Assembly: GCF_000688655.1 (NCBI RefSeq) | Contig: NZ_JIBO01000002.1 | Span: 163,960-173,440 of the forward strand | Origin: Lonsdalea quercina subsp. quercina | Lineage (GTDB): Bacteria > Pseudomonadota > Gammaproteobacteria > Enterobacterales > Enterobacteriaceae | Length of the DNA: 9,481 nt | Direction of reading: 5' to 3' | Shown here: in pieces, positions 7,009 through 9,481 of the stretch | Layout: each line of letters starts with the position of its first letter | Numbering within the stretch: the first letter of the stretch is position 1 | Translations under genes and position numbers: made by a program | The notes under the pieces: model-generated | Databases searched by the model: none | What the model saw: the letters and a program-made list of their open reading frames with translations, nothing else | What the model was told of the DNA's origin: nothing

Positions 7009-7031
7009 GACAGGTTAATAGGAGTTTGTAG

Positions 7032-7574
7032 ATGGAATTGGTAGATGGTTGGCTAACGGATGTGGCGCGCGTACCGTCCCCGCATTGTGACGAAAGGCCT
7101 GAGGGCGACATTCCCTCGCTGCTAGTCATACACAATATCAGCCTGCCGCCGGGCGAGTTCGGCGGTCCCTATATCAATCAATTGTTTACAGGAAGACTGC
7201 AGGCGGCTGAACACCCTTATTTCGCCGAGATAAGCCATCTGAGGGTTTCGGCTCATTGCTTGATTCGTCGGGATGGCAGCATCGTTCAATATGTGCCCTT
7301 TGACCGTCGAGCCTGGCATGCGGGCGTCTCCAGATTTGAGGGGCGCGAACGCTGTAATGATTTCTCTATCGGTATTGAACTCGAGGGGACCGACACGCTT
7401 CCTTTTACGGAGGAACAATACCGGCAGTTGGCATCGGTCACCCAGCTATTATGTCTGACTTATCCGATTACGCCGAATCGAATTTGCGGTCACAACGATA
7501 TTGCTCCAGGTCGTAAAACCGATCCCGGTCCTGCTTTCGACTGGGATCGATATCGACATTTAGCGCAGAAATAG
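7032..7574 (+). CDS. ampD: AmpD, 1,6-anhydro-N-acetylmuramyl-L-alanine amidase
   Basis: This 180-residue cytoplasmic zinc amidase of the N-acetylmuramoyl-L-alanine amidase type 2 fold cleaves the anhydroMurNAc-L-alanine bond of imported muropeptides during wall recycling. By removing the anhydro-muropeptide inducer it keeps AmpR-controlled ampC beta-lactamase silent where that system exists. The zinc ligands expected from Citrobacter/E. coli AmpD are in place: H34, H154 and D164. Catalytic E116 and K162 are also present, in the segments IELEGTD and [18 protein letters not shown]. No signal peptide is present, as expected. ATG at 7032 has AGGAG (7020-7024) at 7 bases spacing. It is followed 25 bases later by ampE, the usual ampDE operon. 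E. coli AmpD is 183 residues. Confidence 0.96.
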   Translation: MELVDGWLTDVARVPSPHCDERPEGDIPSLLVIHNISLPPGEFGGPYINQLFTGRLQAAEHPYFAEISHLRVSAHCLIRRDGSIVQYVPFDRRAWHAGVSRFEGRERCNDFSIGIELEGTDTLPFTEEQYRQLASVTQLLCLTYPITPNRICGHNDIAPGRKTDPGPAFDWDRYRHLAQK

Positions 7575-7599
7575 CGATCTACAAAGGGAGTCTAAATCG

Positions 7600-8454
7600 A
7601 TGACGCTGTTTACGTTGTTGCTGGTTTTGGGATGGGAACGCCTGTTTAAACAAGGCGAACATTGGCAGTTGGATCACCATTTTGCGGTGAGGCTTCGGCA
7701 TCTTTCTTCGCCGTCCTTGATACAAACCCTGCTTTTGTCGCTGGCGGGTATGGCAACGACCGCGCTGCTGATGGGGCTGGTCAGCGGCTTGTTGTTCGGT
7801 CTGCCGATGCTGATTTTATGGGTTATTATTGGTTTGCTTTGCGTGGGGGCTGGCGAGGTGAGGCTGCACTACCGTCGGTATTTGCAGGCGGCGCTACGCG
7901 GTGAAGCGGATGCGGAGCGCCAAATGTCCGGTGAATTGGCCCTGATTCATGGGTTGCCGGTGGACGGTAGTGAATCGGATAGGCTCAAGGAGCTACAGAA
8001 CGCTTTGCTGTGGATTAATTTTCGTTATTACCTGGCTCCGCTGTTCTGGTTTGTGGTCGCCGGGCCTTATGGTCCCATTGCGCTGGTCGGTTATGCCTGT
8101 CTGAGAGCGCGTCAAACGATGCTTGCTCGTTACCACACCCCGTTGGAGCGGGCTAACTCTGGCGTGGATACATTGCTGCATTGGCTCGACTGGATCCCTG
8201 TGCGGCTGGCCGGAGCGGCTTATGCTTTGATGGGGCACGGCGAAAAAGCGTTGCCCGCCTGGTTCTCCGCCTTGCTGGATTTTCACAGTAGCCAGTATTG
8301 GGTGCTGACCCAGCTGGCTCAATTTTCACTGGCGCGAGAAACCCATATCGATCCTCTCGCGACGCCGATTGCTGCCGTTAAGTTGGCAAAAAAGGTGACG
8401 TTGATGATTGTAGTGGTGGTGGCGCTATTGACCATCTACGGCGCGCTGGTATGA
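7600..8454 (+). CDS. ampE: AmpE, inner-membrane regulatory protein
   Basis: This 284-residue protein is the same length as E. coli AmpE, an inner-membrane protein encoded with AmpD and linked to beta-lactamase regulation; its biochemical activity is not settled. The sequence keeps [15 protein letters not shown] near the start, [10 protein letters not shown] in the middle, [19 protein letters not shown] (a probable membrane entry), [19 protein letters not shown], and [10 protein letters not shown]. Hydrophobic segments lie near 43-64, 66-85, 142-165 and 265-284, so the extreme C-terminus (LLTIYGALV) is membrane-embedded. GGGAG-like purines (AAAGGGAG, 9 bases before ATG 7600) support the start. 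The stop at 8452-8454 is only six bases from the heptamer tandem repeat, and no separate terminator follows before it. Confidence 0.95.
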   Translation: MTLFTLLLVLGWERLFKQGEHWQLDHHFAVRLRHLSSPSLIQTLLLSLAGMATTALLMGLVSGLLFGLPMLILWVIIGLLCVGAGEVRLHYRRYLQAALRGEADAERQMSGELALIHGLPVDGSESDRLKELQNALLWINFRYYLAPLFWFVVAGPYGPIALVGYACLRARQTMLARYHTPLERANSGVDTLLHWLDWIPVRLAGAAYALMGHGEKALPAWFSALLDFHSSQYWVLTQLAQFSLARETHIDPLATPIAAVKLAKKVTLMIVVVVALLTIYGALV

Positions 8455-8460
8455 CTCGTT

Positions 8461-8554
8461 GCCAGAAGCCAGAAGCCAGAAGCCAGAAGCCAGAAGCCAG
8501 AAGCCAGAAGCCAGAAGCCAGAAGCCAGAAGCCAGAAGCCAGAAGCCAGAAGCC
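8461..8554. repeat. Heptanucleotide tandem repeat (GCCAGAA)13.4
   Basis: Thirteen perfect head-to-tail copies of GCCAGAA run from 8461 to 8551, plus a partial GCC (8552-8554). There are no mismatches. The array starts six bases after the ampE stop and lies in the convergent ampE/aroP space. Because 7 is not a multiple of 3, three copies encode a repeating heptapeptide in any frame: PEARSQK on plus, GFWLLAS on minus. Such open frames across it are artefacts. The purity indicates recent slippage-driven expansion, so copy number is probably variable between isolates. Confidence 0.98.
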
Positions 8555-8682
8555 TGTACGTGTGTAACTTTGAGAGTCGAACCGCTGATGGGTGATGGAG
8601 AGGAAAACAGCAAGCGCCTGAGAAGAAATAAAAGCAATGGAGCCAGAGCGGCTGTTGTTCTTCCTGACTGTAAGTCTCAATT

Positions 8683-8710
8683 GATGCCGCCCGCTGGTTC
8701 AGGCGGCATC
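8683..8710. terminator. GC-rich hairpin downstream of aroP (shared ampE/aroP 3' end)
   Basis: GATGCCGCC (8683-8691) pairs perfectly with GGCGGCATC (8702-8710) across a 10-nt loop. It lies 15 bases beyond the aroP stop and in the convergent space with ampE. The stem is stable, but neither strand has a clear T tract (minus-strand continuation AATTGAG), so it is a plausible bidirectional terminator or 3'-end stabiliser rather than a textbook intrinsic terminator. Confidence 0.5.
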
Positions 8711-8725
8711 GGAGTCATGAAAGCT

Positions 8726-9481
8726 TTATTTAGACTGTTTACGCTGCTTCAGCCAGTAACCGCATCCCAGTACCGCTAACCAGATTGGGATCAGGATGAC
8801 CGAAATCCGAATGCCTGGCGTCAGGGCCATAATCACTAGTATACCCACCATAAATAGCAGGCACAGGTAGTTGCCGAAGGGGTAAAGCAGCGCCTTAAAC
8901 TTGGTTTCTATGCCTTCCCGATCTTTATGCTGGCGGAACTTAATGTGCGCCAAGCTGATCATAGCCCAGTTAATGACCAGAGCCGAGACGACGAGCGCCA
9001 TCAGCAGCTCCAGCGCTTTGCCGGGAATGAGGTAGTTGATCAGTACGCAAAAGGCGGTCGCCAGCGCTGAAATAGCAATAGCGACGACAGGTACACCACG
9101 TGCATCCACCGTGCTCAGCGCTTTGGGACCGTTACCCTGTTTAGACAGGCCGTACAGCATGCGGCTGTTGCAATAAACGCAGCTGTTATAGACCGAAAGC
9201 GCGGCCGTCAGCACGACAATGTTCAGTATAGTGGCGACCACATCGCTGTTCAGTTCATGAAAAATCATGACGAAAGGACTGCCGCCTTCTACCACTTTGC
9301 CCCAAGGGTACAGTGACAGCAGAATCGTCAAGGAGCCGATATAGAAAATCAGAATGCGGTAGATCACCTGATTGGTGGCGCGAGGAATGCTTTTTTCAGG
9401 GTCGTCCGCTTCAGCAGCAGTGATACCGACCAGCTCCAGCCCGCCGAAAGAGAACATGATAACCGCCATCGCCATGACCAG
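8726..9481 (-). CDS. aroP: AroP, aromatic amino acid permease, C-terminal part (partial)
   Basis: The last 251 residues of an APC-superfamily amino acid permease are visible; the 5' part lies beyond the right edge. The frame is open from the edge (LVMAMAVIMFSFGGLE...) to TAA at 8728-8726. ELVGITAAEADDP is a family signature, and NIVVLTAALSVYNSCVYCN and LMALVVSALVINWAMISLAH match remembered E. coli AroP closely. About six hydrophobic transmembrane segments can be seen, fitting the second half of a 12-segment transporter. AroP imports phenylalanine, tyrosine and tryptophan by proton symport. The closely related PheP is an alternative on sequence alone, but position next to and convergent with ampE is the AroP position in E. 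coli. Confidence 0.9.
   Translation of the reverse strand: MVMAMAVIMFSFGGLELVGITAAEADDPEKSIPRATNQVIYRILIFYIGSLTILLSLYPWGKVVEGGSPFVMIFHELNSDVVATILNIVVLTAALSVYNSCVYCNSRMLYGLSKQGNGPKALSTVDARGVPVVAIAISALATAFCVLINYLIPGKALELLMALVVSALVINWAMISLAHIKFRQHKDREGIETKFKALLYPFGNYLCLLFMVGILVIMALTPGIRISVILIPIWLAVLGCGYWLKQRKQSK

Larger units (their letters stand above)
6684..7031. other. Gene-free gap between ppdD and ampD (nadC absent)
   Basis: These 348 bases separate the divergent ppdD (-) and ampD (+). In E. coli the nadC gene (quinolinate phosphoribosyltransferase, 297 residues) occupies this position; no NadC-like sequence was recognised here in the frames read. The centre (about 6780-6870) is AT-rich, including a run of seven T at 6808-6814. 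Items seen are a possible CRP-S site, an 8-bp inverted repeat, a weak ampD promoter candidate, and a minus-strand frame free of stops but lacking a convincing start. No terminator hairpin with a T tract was found. Confidence 0.8.

Noticed and set aside
7122..7418. Minus-strand frame antisense to ampD
   Set aside because: It is a shadow of the clearly coding ampD frame, with no recognisable product.
8461..8554. CRISPR array or REP/ERIC-type element
   Set aside because: Units are 7 bp with no spacers and no palindromic structure, so it is a simple tandem repeat.
8378..8680. Minus- and plus-strand reading frames across the heptamer array (GFWLLAS and PEARSQK repeat proteins)
   Set aside because: They exist only because a 7-bp repeat without stops is open in all frames. 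Starts are weak (one is TTG), there is no ribosome-binding site, and the rest of each frame is antisense to ampE or aroP or intergenic.

Overview
The window is an ordinary-looking chromosomal segment of an enterobacterium. Gene order and protein sequences follow the E. coli leu-to-pdh region: secA, mutT, yacG, zapD, coaE, guaC, hofC, hofB, ppdD, ampD, ampE, aroP. The proteins are clearly diverged from E. coli, which fits a Pectobacteriaceae-type or similar relative (Pectobacterium, Dickeya, Brenneria). That placement is an inference from remembered sequences, not from a search. No integrase, transposase, phage gene, CRISPR array, tRNA or rRNA was seen.

Layout. Positions 1-771 (+) hold the end of secA, a strong intrinsic-terminator hairpin, and mutT. 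Positions 781-2362 (-) hold the tight run coaE-zapD-yacG: coaE and zapD overlap by one base (TAATG), and the zapD stop lies inside the yacG Shine-Dalgarno region. A divergent intergenic stretch (2363-2534) separates coaE from guaC (+, 2535-3575). It carries a good candidate sigma-70 promoter for guaC, a pair of GGTAAATT direct repeats, and a guaC start preceded by an odd anti-Shine-Dalgarno-like ACCTCCTTA. Positions 3601-6683 (-) are the compact type IV pilus cluster ppdD-hofB-hofC (major prepilin, assembly ATPase, inner-membrane platform protein), with gaps of 4 and 1 bases. ampD-ampE (+, 7032-8454) follow, encoding the cytoplasmic muropeptide amidase and its membrane-protein partner. The convergent space between ampE and the 3' part of aroP (-, 8726 to window end) contains a perfect 7-bp tandem repeat of 13.4 copies and a GC-rich hairpin.

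The main departures from the familiar map are these. (1) nadC, which lies between ppdD and ampD in E. coli, is absent; a 348-bp gap takes its place. (2) That gap has a stop-free but start-less reading frame upstream of and in frame with ppdD, a possible CRP-S (Sxy-dependent) site, and an 8-bp inverted repeat around an AT-rich core. (3) The (GCCAGAA)n tandem repeat begins six bases after the ampE stop. (4) The guaC translation-initiation region is unusual.

I found no convincing new multi-gene system. The points most worth checking are the nadC absence, the heptamer array and the guaC leader.
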